Below are positions 11,345-19,382 of a stretch of 64,000 nucleotides of DNA, piece after piece. The DNA comes from Polynucleobacter sp. AM-26B4 (lineage in GTDB: Bacteria > Pseudomonadota > Gammaproteobacteria > Burkholderiales > Burkholderiaceae). The position numbers were made by a program, and so were the translations under genes. The stretch spans positions 689,916-753,915 of the forward strand of contig NZ_JACVOT010000001.1 in assembly GCF_018882285.1 (NCBI RefSeq), read 5' to 3'. Below the pieces are notes generated by a model. The model was not told the origin of the DNA. It saw nothing but the letters and a program-made list of their open reading frames with translations, and searched no databases. The first letter of the stretch is position 1. Each line of letters starts with the position of its first letter.

Positions 11345-11773
11345 TCAGAAGGTGAATTGTTTGAGAGCATCTGGCATGCCTTGTGCGATTGCAACTTGCT
11401 CTTTTTGTGCATATGTTGCGGCATCCCATAATTCAAAGTGACTGCCCATTCCCAATAGCATCACATCGCGCTCAATACTTGCGGCAGCTCTTAATTCTGG
11501 GGTGACCAAAATTCGACCAGATCCATCCATCTCTATGTCAGAGGCATTACCTAAAAAGATTCGGCGCCACCAATGAGCATCCATTGGCAATTGTGCGATG
11601 CGACCTCTGAATGCTTCCCACTCAGAACGTGGGAAAAGTAACAAGCAACCATCAGGGTGTTTTGTGAGCGTGACTCTGCCTTCGCCTTGTAATTGCAAGA
11701 CGTCACGATGCCTTGCAGGAATCGACATGCGACCCTTGGCATCGAGAGTTAATGCAGAAGCACCTTGAAACAC
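11345..11773 (-). CDS. mraZ: Transcriptional regulator MraZ, first gene of the dcw operon
   Basis: A 142-residue protein that starts [19 protein letters not shown] with a GTG codon at 11773-11771. It contains two SpoVT/AbrB-like swapped-hairpin repeats, each with the D-x-K/S-G-R pattern ([13 protein letters not shown] near 11-23; [13 protein letters not shown] near 84-96). MraZ forms a ring that binds direct repeats in its own promoter and tunes dcw expression. The start is fixed by homology at the N-terminus. A GGGGA element about seven bases upstream serves as Shine-Dalgarno and lies inside the last operator repeat. Confidence 0.95.
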   Translation of the reverse strand: MFQGASALTLDAKGRMSIPARHRDVLQLQGEGRVTLTKHPDGCLLLFPRSEWEAFRGRIAQLPMDAHWWRRIFLGNASDIEMDGSGRILVTPELRAAASIERDVMLLGMGSHFELWDAATYAQKEQVAIAQGMPDALKQFTF

Positions 11774-11780
11774 GAATATT

Positions 11781-11810
11781 TCCCCACTTTTTCACACTTT
11801 TCCCCACTTT
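11781..11810 (-). promoter_or_regulatory. MraZ operator: three repeats with exact 10-bp period
   Basis: On the mraZ strand three 10-base units run TGGGGAAAAG, TGTGAAAAAG, TGGGGAAATA-like. Two match the TGGGN box known for enterobacterial MraZ and the middle is a degenerate TGTGA. The five-base spacing equals the known MraZ site. The array begins at the -10 element and runs into the mraZ ribosome binding site, so bound MraZ would cover the transcription start. Confidence 0.85.
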
Positions 11811-11834
11811 AGAGGATGCGTAATTCATGGTCAA
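11806..11834 (-). promoter_or_regulatory. Sigma-70 type promoter of the dcw operon
   Basis: Reading on the minus strand, TTGACC (11834-11829) is followed after exactly 17 bases by TAAAGT (11811-11806). This is five of six and four of six matches to consensus. The predicted start lies near 11800, giving a leader of about 25 bases before the mraZ GTG. The -10 element abuts the MraZ operator. Confidence 0.7.
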
Positions 11835-11967
11835 GTGTTTTAGGTGGTTTTTTTGTAAATTCTTTATTTAGAACAAGCACTTAGACGCACATGTTGATAC
11901 TATTTTACTGGTAAAAATTCAATAAAAACATGGGGCTGGAAAATACTCTTAAGAAGTTAGCTTAGGG

Positions 11968-12621
11968 TTAGACGCGATAAGCTGTGACGGTCATTACTTT
12001 GGCCATTGTTTTCATGACCTTTTGAACAGCGCTTGGTAATTCAACTCCACCCTCTTGAATCGCCATTTGTCCGTGTGCAATTTCATCGGCACGCATTTGC
12101 GCAACAATTGCACGTGAGCGATGATCATTACTCGGCAATTCTTTTAAGTGCTCATCCAAATGATGTTCTACTTGTTTTTCTGTTTCAGCAACGAATCCTA
12201 AACTGATTTTGTCACCTGCTAAACCAGCGATTGAACCAAGCACAAATGATCCCGCATACCAAACAGGATTGAGTAAACTTGGACGAGAATCTAATTCTTC
12301 CAATCGCCTCTCGCACCAAGCCAGGTGGTCTTCTTCCTCAATCGCTGCATGCTCTAATTTATTTTTTAAGTCATCACTTTTTGCGTGCAACTTTTGTGAT
12401 TGATACAAAGCCTGCGCACAAACTTCTCCAACATGATTAACGCGCATCAAACCTGCAGCATGTTTTTTTTCTTCAGCGCTTAATTCAGTTTCATTCATTG
12501 TTGACGCATCTGGAACAGGTCGTCTCATGGGAGTTGCACCAACTATTGAACGCAATGCGCGATCAAATTCGATGATGAAACCATCAATAGGATGTTGGGA
12601 TGATTTTGCAAATGAGCTCAT
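11968..12621 (-). CDS. coq7: Di-iron 3-demethoxyubiquinol 3-hydroxylase (Coq7 type)
   Basis: This 217-residue protein has the carboxylate-bridged di-iron ligands of the Coq7 family in two repeats: Glu66 in NHVGE, the E-E-D-H block with Glu96 and His99, Glu148, and E-I-A-H at 180-183. A short hydrophobic patch (about 122-142) fits peripheral membrane binding. It performs the last hydroxylation in aerobic ubiquinone synthesis. The start lacks a good Shine-Dalgarno sequence. It lies upstream of mraZ on the same strand, but the 190-base gap with a dedicated mraZ promoter suggests separate transcription. Confidence 0.93.
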   Translation of the reverse strand: MSSFAKSSQHPIDGFIIEFDRALRSIVGATPMRRPVPDASTMNETELSAEEKKHAAGLMRVNHVGEVCAQALYQSQKLHAKSDDLKNKLEHAAIEEEDHLAWCERRLEELDSRPSLLNPVWYAGSFVLGSIAGLAGDKISLGFVAETEKQVEHHLDEHLKELPSNDHRSRAIVAQMRADEIAHGQMAIQEGGVELPSAVQKVMKTMAKVMTVTAYRV

Positions 12622-12767
12622 GGGAATATCTTAAACGCTCAGACGATTATTAGTTTTGACACATATCAGGGGTTTTTGTTGTTTTATTACAACATTAATC
12701 ACATAAATAACCTTAATTTTAATGGTTAACTTGGTTTATTAATGACTTTATTGTTATCTTTGTAATA

Positions 12768-12784
12768 GGTTCTTATGTAGAACC
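12768..12784. promoter_or_regulatory. Inverted repeat in the porin upstream region
   Basis: GGTTCT and AGAACC form perfect six-base arms around TATGT, 56 bases before the porin ATG. The 218-base gap between coq7 and the porin is very AT-rich and holds another weak inverted repeat (GTTGT/ACAAC, 12678-12693). The site could be an operator or a leader hairpin; no regulator is identified. Confidence 0.4.
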
Positions 12785-12840
12785 TGTGAAAAAACACGGT
12801 ATTTGTTGTTTTTTTACATCACTACTTTTACGGAGAAACA

Positions 12841-14013
12841 ATGAAGAAATCGCTCATCAGCGTAGCGGTGATGTCCCTTATGGCTTCACCACTGGTCATC
12901 AAAAGTGTCCAGGCTCAATCCAATGTCACCATTTACGGCACGGTTGATGCTGGCATGAGGTATCAAAATCATGCGGGTAAAGATCAGCTAGGTAACAGCA
13001 AAGATTCTCAGTTAAGCACTAACTCAGGAGGTTTATCAGCACCTCACCTTGGTTTTAAAGGAGAAGAAAATTTAGGTGGCGGTAATAAAACTTTTTTCAA
13101 ACTAGAAACTGGCTTTGATATGAACACGGGTGACAACAATTCATCCAGTGACACATCAGTGCACGGCAAAAAATCAGAAAACAAAAGTTTCTTTGGACGC
13201 CAAGCGCATTTAGGCATTAGTAATCAATCCTTAGGTCAATTAACCATCGGTCGTCAGAACACTGTTAGCTATGACACGATCAAAGATTTTGATCCAACGA
13301 ATAACTTGAACCAAAAAGGTTTGATTCATTATTTGAGTGGCTACACAGATTTGAAAAATAATCACAATCGTTCTGATGCCACCATCAAGTATCAACACCA
13401 ACTCAACCGCGTGACATTTTTAGCGAGCTATCAAAGTGGCAATCAAGTCGGCTCTTTGAAGCATGGCAGCAGCACAGCGATTGGTATGAAGTATCGTGAT
13501 GCCAACTGGTCTGTCGGTGGATCGTTCACAGAGATTGATGTTGCTAAATCAGCAGGCACTGCTGCTAAATCATCGCAATCATTGGGCTCAACAAAGATCA
13601 TTAACTTTGGTGGTGAATATCGCTTTAATCGTTGGACATTTAAATCAGGCATGTCTCATTCAAAGCTGCCGGCTATTCAGCGTGGCAGCATCTCACACAC
13701 AAGTCATCAGTCATCTCCAGAACGTGATCAATTGGCATCTGATGTATTTGTGAGTGCTTGGGGTATGCAATATCAATTAACTCCTAAGGTGGGCTTAGGT
13801 CTTGCTCACTACATAAAATTGCACCACGATCACAAGAGTCGCCATCTGGTCGACAAAGATAAAAGCTTGGTCTTAACCAGCGTTTATAAACTGTCAAAAC
13901 AAACTGATATCTATGGTTTCTTAGATCAACACCGCAATTCAAATGGTGTTGCTAATGGCAATCGTCAGAAGAGTCAGTATGGTATGACCGCTGGATTAAG
14001 ACACAAGTTTTAA
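12841..14013 (+). CDS. Outer-membrane trimeric porin (Gram-negative porin family), histidine-rich
   Basis: The 390-residue precursor has a Sec signal peptide (MKKSLISV...VQA, about residues 1-25) followed by NVTIYGTVDAGM, the first beta strand typical of burkholderial OmpC-type porins. It ends GLRHKF with a C-terminal Phe, the signature read by the BAM machinery. A good GGAG ribosome site precedes the ATG. It should form a 16-stranded general diffusion channel. It is unusually rich in His, Ser and Asn; residues 327-335 contain five His in nine positions, probably in an external loop. It differs clearly from the porin at 61548-62633. Confidence 0.9.
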   Translation: MKKSLISVAVMSLMASPLVIKSVQAQSNVTIYGTVDAGMRYQNHAGKDQLGNSKDSQLSTNSGGLSAPHLGFKGEENLGGGNKTFFKLETGFDMNTGDNNSSSDTSVHGKKSENKSFFGRQAHLGISNQSLGQLTIGRQNTVSYDTIKDFDPTNNLNQKGLIHYLSGYTDLKNNHNRSDATIKYQHQLNRVTFLASYQSGNQVGSLKHGSSTAIGMKYRDANWSVGGSFTEIDVAKSAGTAAKSSQSLGSTKIINFGGEYRFNRWTFKSGMSHSKLPAIQRGSISHTSHQSSPERDQLASDVFVSAWGMQYQLTPKVGLGLAHYIKLHHDHKSRHLVDKDKSLVLTSVYKLSKQTDIYGFLDQHRNSNGVANGNRQKSQYGMTAGLRHKF

Positions 14014-14019
14014 TCCAGC
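13990..14019. repeat. Inverted repeat across the porin stop codon
   Basis: Perfect ten-base arms (GCTGGATTAA and TTAATCCAGC) flank a ten-base loop, and the TAA stop of the porin lies in the right arm. No T-run follows, so it is not a classical intrinsic terminator. It may stabilise the 3' end of the porin mRNA. The next gene, bioB, converges from the other strand only 34 bases after the porin stop. Confidence 0.6.
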
Positions 14020-14047
14020 CGCCAGGTTGGGTTAGGCTTAGTTAATC

Positions 14048-15031
14048 TTAGACAAGCACTTCAGCTTTACAAGCTGTTTTAGTTTTCAAGCCTAGCTCAG
14101 CTAACAGCTCACGATCGGCATCTGCCTCGGGATTGTCGGTTGTGAGCAATTTATCGCCGTAGAAAATCGAATTGGCGCCCGCCATGAAACACATCGCTTG
14201 AACTGGTCGACCCAATTCTTGACGACCTGCTGATAGACGAACTCTTGCTGTTGGCATGGTGATACGTGCAATCGCAATGGTTCTCACAAACTCCAAAGGA
14301 TCAACACCTTTTTGATCTTCTAATGGAGTGCCAGGAACTGGTACCAAATGATTGATAGGCACTGATTCTGGGTATGGATTTAAATTCGCTAGCTTGGCGA
14401 TCAATCCAGCACGTTGGCGACGAGTTTCGCCCATACCAATGATGCCGCCACAACAAACAGACATGCCTGCACTGCGCACACTTTGTAATGTATCCAAGCG
14501 ATCTTGGTACTGACGTGTATTGATCACTGAACCGTAGAAATCTTCGCTGGTATCAAGATTGTGGTTGTAATAATCAAGACCCGCATCACCCAGAGCTTTT
14601 GCTTGTTCAGGTGCCAACATGCCCAATGTGGCGCAAGTCTCTAAACCTAAATCTTTAACGCCTTTGATCATGGCAACCACTTTTTCGATGTCGCGATCTT
14701 TTGGTTCGCGCCAAGCAGCACCCATACAAAAACGATTCGATCCTGCTTCTTTAGCAGCTTTTGCCGCAGCCAAAACTTCTTCGACATCCATCAACTTAGT
14801 TGCTTTGACATCGGTGTGATATCTGGCTGCTTGTGGGCAGTACCCGCAATCCTCAGGACATCCACCCGTTTTGATTGACAACAATGTGGCTAACTCAATA
14901 TCACCCTCTGGAAAGTTTTCTTGATGGACTTGTGCTGCGCGAGCCATCAATTCATTCATGGGCAATTCATAGAGCTCTAAGACCTGCTCAACAGAAATGG
15001 AAGAGTATTTTTTAGGGTCATTCATAGTCAT
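14048..15031 (-). CDS. bioB: Biotin synthase (radical SAM)
   Basis: With the ATG at 15031 the protein has 327 residues. The radical SAM cluster motif is C58-x3-C62-x2-C65 ([12 protein letters not shown]), followed by further BioB blocks such as [11 protein letters not shown] and YYNHNLDTS. It inserts sulfur into dethiobiotin. A TTG nine bases further upstream is open but unlikely. There is no Shine-Dalgarno; a TATCAT -10-like hexamer ends eight bases before the ATG, so the mRNA could be leaderless. It is divergent from the Bug-bioAFD set with 39 bases between starts. The stop is repeated in frame two codons later (TAA GAT TAA). Confidence 0.95.
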   Translation of the reverse strand: MTMNDPKKYSSISVEQVLELYELPMNELMARAAQVHQENFPEGDIELATLLSIKTGGCPEDCGYCPQAARYHTDVKATKLMDVEEVLAAAKAAKEAGSNRFCMGAAWREPKDRDIEKVVAMIKGVKDLGLETCATLGMLAPEQAKALGDAGLDYYNHNLDTSEDFYGSVINTRQYQDRLDTLQSVRSAGMSVCCGGIIGMGETRRQRAGLIAKLANLNPYPESVPINHLVPVPGTPLEDQKGVDPLEFVRTIAIARITMPTARVRLSAGRQELGRPVQAMCFMAGANSIFYGDKLLTTDNPEADADRELLAELGLKTKTACKAEVLV

Positions 15032-15070
15032 AATTGCCAATGATACAGGTCGAAGTGTTCAAATAGAGGT

Positions 15071-16051
15071 ATGCGTCACATCCTAACTTTTATTTCTTTA
15101 AGTATCCTGACCTTTGCGTCTTATGCAGAAAAGTCTTGGCCTAACCGCAGTTCAGAGCCAGTCAAAATCATTGTCACCTTTACACCTGGTGGAGCACCTG
15201 ATATTTTGGCCAGAATTTTGGCTGAACATTGGCAAAAAGACCTTAATAATCAGGTAATTGTTGAAAATAAACCAGGTGCGGGTGGCAACATTGGCACAGA
15301 GCTGACTGCCAAAGCTCAACCCAATGGTCATACGCTGGTGATTGGAACAGTTGGAACTCTGACCATCAATCCCTTTTTATACAAAAATCTTAACTATGAT
15401 CCTCGCAAAGATTTAGAGTCGATCACTTTTTTAGCCAGCACTCCCAATGTATTGGTATTGAATAAACATGTGCCTGCAACAGATGCAAAAAGTTTGATTG
15501 CCTTAGCCAAGTCAAAGCCTCATGATTTAAGTTACTCATCTTCTGGTGTCGGAACATCGATTCATTTATCAGGTGAACTATTTCAACAACTGACCAAAAC
15601 AAAAATGAAACACATCCCATACAAAGGCAGAGCGCAAGCCATGCCAGATTTATTGGGTGGTCGAGTACACATGAGTTTTGATAACTTGGCTTCCGCATTG
15701 CCGTTGATTAGATCGGGTGACTTAAAAGCAATTGGGGTCACCAGCATGCAGCGTTCAATCCACGCACCAGACATCCCCACCTTGAGTGAGTCTGGCGTAC
15801 CTGGTTTGAAAAACTTTCAGGTCACCTCATGGTTCTCTCTGATGGGTCCTGCAGGGATGAATAAAGCCGACGTACAAAAAATTGCGCTAGAAACAAAACG
15901 CATCCTGAATCTTCCAGAAGTGAAAGAACGACTGTCAGCCATCGGCTTAGAAGCAAATCCTCAAGGACCAGAGGCATTGAACCAATTAATTCAACAAGAC
16001 TCCAAACGTTGGTCCAAGTTGATCGAGGACACAGGAATCAAAGCTGAATGA
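15071..16051 (+). CDS. Bug/TctC-family periplasmic solute receptor linked to biotin genes
   Basis: This 326-residue protein has a short Sec signal peptide (cleavage after ...FASYA, about residue 19) and the full Bug fold. Family blocks visible are VTFTPGGAPDILAR, ENKPGAGGNIGTELTA, and HIPYKGRAQAMPDLLGG. Bug proteins bind carboxylates, amino acids and other small molecules in the periplasm, often feeding TctAB permeases. No tctA or tctB lies beside it. Its TGA overlaps the bioA ATG by four bases, which strongly implies co-transcription and coupled translation with bioA. A role in precursor or biotin uptake is inference only. Its GAGG lies one base from the ATG, which is unusually close. Confidence 0.88.
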   Translation: MRHILTFISLSILTFASYAEKSWPNRSSEPVKIIVTFTPGGAPDILARILAEHWQKDLNNQVIVENKPGAGGNIGTELTAKAQPNGHTLVIGTVGTLTINPFLYKNLNYDPRKDLESITFLASTPNVLVLNKHVPATDAKSLIALAKSKPHDLSYSSSGVGTSIHLSGELFQQLTKTKMKHIPYKGRAQAMPDLLGGRVHMSFDNLASALPLIRSGDLKAIGVTSMQRSIHAPDIPTLSESGVPGLKNFQVTSWFSLMGPAGMNKADVQKIALETKRILNLPEVKERLSAIGLEANPQGPEALNQLIQQDSKRWSKLIEDTGIKAE

Positions 16052-17391
16052 ATCCAAAAACCTCTTCACTCTCTCAAGATCTTGTAGAGCGCAGCTTGGC
16101 ATCTGTGTGGCACCCTTGCACTCAAATGAAACATCATGAGCAATTTCCCTTGGTGGCAATTTCTCATGGCAAAGGTGCGTGGTTATACGACCATGATGGC
16201 AATCGCTACTTGGATGCGATCAGCTCTTGGTGGGTCAATTTATTTGGTCATGCAAACCCATCGATCAATCAGGCACTGAAAGATCAACTGGATTCTTTAG
16301 AGCACGTGATGTTGGCAGGCTTCACACACAAACCTGTGGTGGAACTATCAGAGCGCTTAAGTGCTCTGACACAGCATCAATTGGGTCATACCTTTTATGC
16401 ATCTGATGGCGCATCAGCGATCGAGATGGCATTGAAGATGAGTTTTCATTATTGGCAAAACAAAGGCTTGCTAGACAAAAAAGAATTCATCTGCCTTAAA
16501 AACAGTTATCACGGTGAAACACTAGGCGCTCTGGCCGTTACCGACATTGCAGTCTTTAAAGAAACGTATGGTCCACTGACTCACCCAGCTCACATTGTTG
16601 CAAACCCCGATGCACGTCTTGCAACAGGCACTCAAACTGCTAAAGACATCGCAACAAGCGCGCTTAAAAATTTAGAAGAGTTGTTGAGTAAGCAGTCAAA
16701 AAATATTGCGGCCTTGATTGTTGAACCATTGGTTCAATGTGCCTCAGGCATGGTCATGCATGATCCTTCTTATCTTCAAGGCATCAGAAAACTTTGCGAT
16801 CAATATCAAATACATTTGATCGCCGACGAAATTGCTGTGGGTTGCGGCAGAACAGGTACTTTCTTTGCCGTTGAACAAGCGGGCATATGGCCTGACTTTT
16901 TGGCTTTATCTAAAGGCATCAGCGGTGGTTACTTACCCCTATCGCTCGTCATGACGACTGATGAGATTTATGAGGCCTTCTACCACCAAGATGTGCGCAA
17001 AGGATTTTTACATTCTCATTCATACACAGGCAATCCTTTGGCTTGTAGAGCAGCCTTAGCCACATTGGATATTTTTGAAAAAGAAAATATCCTAGAAAAG
17101 AACAAAGTTCTTGCGCAGCAATTAGCGGCAGCTTTTGCTTGGACCAAAGAAGATGAACGAATCATTCATTTCAGGCAAGCAGGCATGATCCTGGCCTTTG
17201 ATATCAAAGCAGAGCATCTCTGTGAGAACTTCGCAAAAGAATTTTTTGCGCACGCTTTAAATCAAGGCGTTCTGGTTCGCCCAATTGGTTCAACGATTTA
17301 CATCATGCCGCCGTATATCATCAGTGCTGATGAAATCACTCACTTATCAAAGGGCATTCAAGTAAGCTTGAATGCCACAGTCAAAGCATGA
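16048..17391 (+). CDS. bioA: Adenosylmethionine-8-amino-7-oxononanoate aminotransferase
   Basis: A class III PLP aminotransferase of 447 residues. VWHPCTQMK near 20-28 and SSWWVNLFGHAN near 59-70 are BioA-specific. PLP contacts include Asp260 in the IADEIAVGCGRTG block and the Schiff-base Lys289 in ALSKGISGGYLP. It converts KAPA to DAPA using SAM as amino donor. It overlaps the upstream Bug receptor gene and the downstream bioF by four bases each, so the whole set is one operon. Confidence 0.96.
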   Translation: MNPKTSSLSQDLVERSLASVWHPCTQMKHHEQFPLVAISHGKGAWLYDHDGNRYLDAISSWWVNLFGHANPSINQALKDQLDSLEHVMLAGFTHKPVVELSERLSALTQHQLGHTFYASDGASAIEMALKMSFHYWQNKGLLDKKEFICLKNSYHGETLGALAVTDIAVFKETYGPLTHPAHIVANPDARLATGTQTAKDIATSALKNLEELLSKQSKNIAALIVEPLVQCASGMVMHDPSYLQGIRKLCDQYQIHLIADEIAVGCGRTGTFFAVEQAGIWPDFLALSKGISGGYLPLSLVMTTDEIYEAFYHQDVRKGFLHSHSYTGNPLACRAALATLDIFEKENILEKNKVLAQQLAAAFAWTKEDERIIHFRQAGMILAFDIKAEHLCENFAKEFFAHALNQGVLVRPIGSTIYIMPPYIISADEITHLSKGIQVSLNATVKA

Positions 17392-18608
17392 CCCTCAGAT
17401 ACATCGACCATTTCAATCATCTTCTAAGCGACCTAGAGCAGCACTCGCTTAAAAGAACGCTGAAGATTTGTGACAGCGCCAGTGCGCCTGTGATGACAAT
17501 TGATGGTCAAGTCATGCTGACTTTTTGCAGCAATGACTATTTAGGACTGGCCAATCATCCTGAATTAACCAAAGCAATTTCTGAAGGTCTACAACTATTT
17601 GGGTCAGGCAGTGGCGCATCACACATGATCAGTGGTCATCATCGCCCGCATGATGATCTAGAAAAAGCTTTGGCGAAAACTCAAGAAGCATTCATTCCAG
17701 AAGTTCGCGCATTGTTTTTTAGCACAGGCTATATGGCTAATCTAGCGGCCATCACTGCGATCAGTAGCAGCCTTGGATCGAATCAAGTGATGAGCATCTA
17801 CTCTGAAGAGTTGAACCATGCATCACTGATCGATGGCGTTCGTTTGGCCAGCAAACAAAATCAGGCCAAGGTGCAAGTATTTCCTCACCAAGACTTGCAA
17901 GCTCTTGAACAACTTCTAGCCAATGACACTAATGAATTTAAATTGATTGTCACTGATGGCGTCTTCAGCATGGATGGCGATCTTGCACAAGTCACTGCAT
18001 TACTCAAACTGGCTCATCAGTACGATGCTCTGATTTTGGTCGATGATGCTCATGGCTTTGGCGTTCTTGGTCAACACGGTTTTGGCATTCTTGAACATGC
18101 CGGCATTCAAAAATCTGATGAAGCTGCATCAAGAATCATTTATATCGGCACCTTGGGTAAAGCAGCCGGCATCAGTGGTGCATTCATTGCTGGTCATCAG
18201 ACATTGGTGGAGTGGATCTTGCAAAAAGGTCGTCCTTACATTTACACCACTGCATCTCCGCCTGCGATTGCTCACGGCTTACTCAAAAGCTTAGAGTTGA
18301 TCTCTGACAACTCTTATCGCACAGCGCTGAATCACAATATTCAGTATTGGAAAAAAACACTGCGCCTAAAAAAATGGGGGTTGATGCCATCAGACACAGC
18401 CATCCAACCAATCATGATTGGTAAAACTGAAGACGCATTGAAAGTGGCTCAACAACTTTACAAAAAAAATATCTGGGTACCAGCGATCAGACCTCCGACT
18501 GTGCCGGCGAATACCGCCAGACTGCGCATTACATTCTCGGCAAGTCACACGACTGAACAGATTGATCAATTAATTCAAGCGCTGATGGAGATTGAAGATG
18601 ACCTTTAA
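17388..18608 (+). CDS. bioF: 8-amino-7-oxononanoate synthase
   Basis: This 406-residue alpha-oxoamine synthase has FCSNDYLGL (47-55), GSGASHMISGHH (74-85), VDDAHGFGVLG (218-228) and the PLP lysine Lys258 in GTLGKAAG. It condenses pimeloyl thioester with alanine to KAPA, the first step of the biotin ring pathway. No bioC, bioH, bioI or bioW gene is visible in the window, so the pimeloyl source must be encoded elsewhere. The gene overlaps bioA by four bases and bioD by eleven. Confidence 0.96.
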   Translation: MTLRYIDHFNHLLSDLEQHSLKRTLKICDSASAPVMTIDGQVMLTFCSNDYLGLANHPELTKAISEGLQLFGSGSGASHMISGHHRPHDDLEKALAKTQEAFIPEVRALFFSTGYMANLAAITAISSSLGSNQVMSIYSEELNHASLIDGVRLASKQNQAKVQVFPHQDLQALEQLLANDTNEFKLIVTDGVFSMDGDLAQVTALLKLAHQYDALILVDDAHGFGVLGQHGFGILEHAGIQKSDEAASRIIYIGTLGKAAGISGAFIAGHQTLVEWILQKGRPYIYTTASPPAIAHGLLKSLELISDNSYRTALNHNIQYWKKTLRLKKWGLMPSDTAIQPIMIGKTEDALKVAQQLYKKNIWVPAIRPPTVPANTARLRITFSASHTTEQIDQLIQALMEIEDDL

Positions 18609-19326
18609 ATCTAACAATCCCAGCGAACTTGGCAAAGCTGGTTTTTTCGTGACCGGCACAGACACAGAAGTTGGTAAGACATTAATTTCTGGCGCCTTGA
18701 TCACCCACTTAAAAAAACAACACGCTGTGGTTGCCGCTTTCAAACCTGTGGTTGCTGGCTTAAGAGACATTGCTGGAAAGATGTGCAATGAAGACATCTT
18801 GGCGCTATCCAGCGTTATGACTTACAAAGCACGAGAAGATAATTTGGATATTTGTCCATATCAACTCTCAACACCAGCAGCCCCTCATTTAGTTGCAAAA
18901 GCATCCGGCATACACCTCGATTATTCAGTGATGCTCAATGCCTTCAAAGATTTATGCGAGAAATCAGATGCAATCGTAGTTGAAGGGGTAGGTGGTTTCA
19001 AAGTGCCGTTTCATGATGACAAAACGAGCGCTGACTTTGCCCAAGATATTGGACTACCGATCGTCCTAGTGGTTGGCATGAGATTGGGCTGCATCAATCA
19101 CGCCTTACTCACAGTTGAAGCCATTCAGACAAGGGGCTTGCGCTTGGCTGGATGGGTGGCTAACACCATAGGTCCTATGACACTGCTTCAAGAAAATATT
19201 GCGACCTTAGAAAACCTGATACCAGCGCCTCTGATGGGAGTTATTCCAGAGCTACCCAAAGAGATCATTCAAGTGCCTTACAGCATCAACGCCATGGAAA
19301 AAGCTGCCGGTTTTTTAAAAATCTAA
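18598..19326 (+). CDS. bioD: Dethiobiotin synthetase
   Basis: With ATG at 18598, eleven bases inside bioF, the product has 242 residues. The P-loop GTDTEVGKT is at 20-28 and a VEGVGGFKVPF segment in the middle is typical of BioD. It closes the ureido ring of dethiobiotin with ATP and CO2. A TTG codon at 18592 is in frame but the ATG is the better start. The gene ends the biotin operon, facing fadD convergently. Confidence 0.94.
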   Translation: MTFKSNNPSELGKAGFFVTGTDTEVGKTLISGALITHLKKQHAVVAAFKPVVAGLRDIAGKMCNEDILALSSVMTYKAREDNLDICPYQLSTPAAPHLVAKASGIHLDYSVMLNAFKDLCEKSDAIVVEGVGGFKVPFHDDKTSADFAQDIGLPIVLVVGMRLGCINHALLTVEAIQTRGLRLAGWVANTIGPMTLLQENIATLENLIPAPLMGVIPELPKEIIQVPYSINAMEKAAGFLKI

Positions 19327-19351
19327 AAAATAAAAAGCTTTCCTCAAGCTT
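19325..19351 (-). terminator. Intrinsic terminator of fadD
   Basis: On the minus strand AAGCTT, a five-base loop GAGGA and AAGCTT are followed by TTTATTTTTT. The stem is short but the T-tract is good. It overlaps the bioD stop codon and may end both convergent transcripts weakly. Confidence 0.55.
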
Positions 19352-19382
19352 AGTTATCTCTTAGTTATCTCTCAGTTATCCC
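19350..19382 (-). repeat. Three 11-bp tandem units over the fadD stop codon
   Basis: Read with fadD, the units are GGGATAACTGA, GAGATAACTAA and GAGATAACTAA. The TGA of unit one is the fadD stop. Because the period is 11, the terminal TAA of units two and three lies in the other two frames, so all three frames are closed. Confidence 0.85.

Noticed and set aside
18592..18597. TTG start for bioD
   Set aside because: The ATG six bases later is in frame and gives the normal BioD N-terminus.
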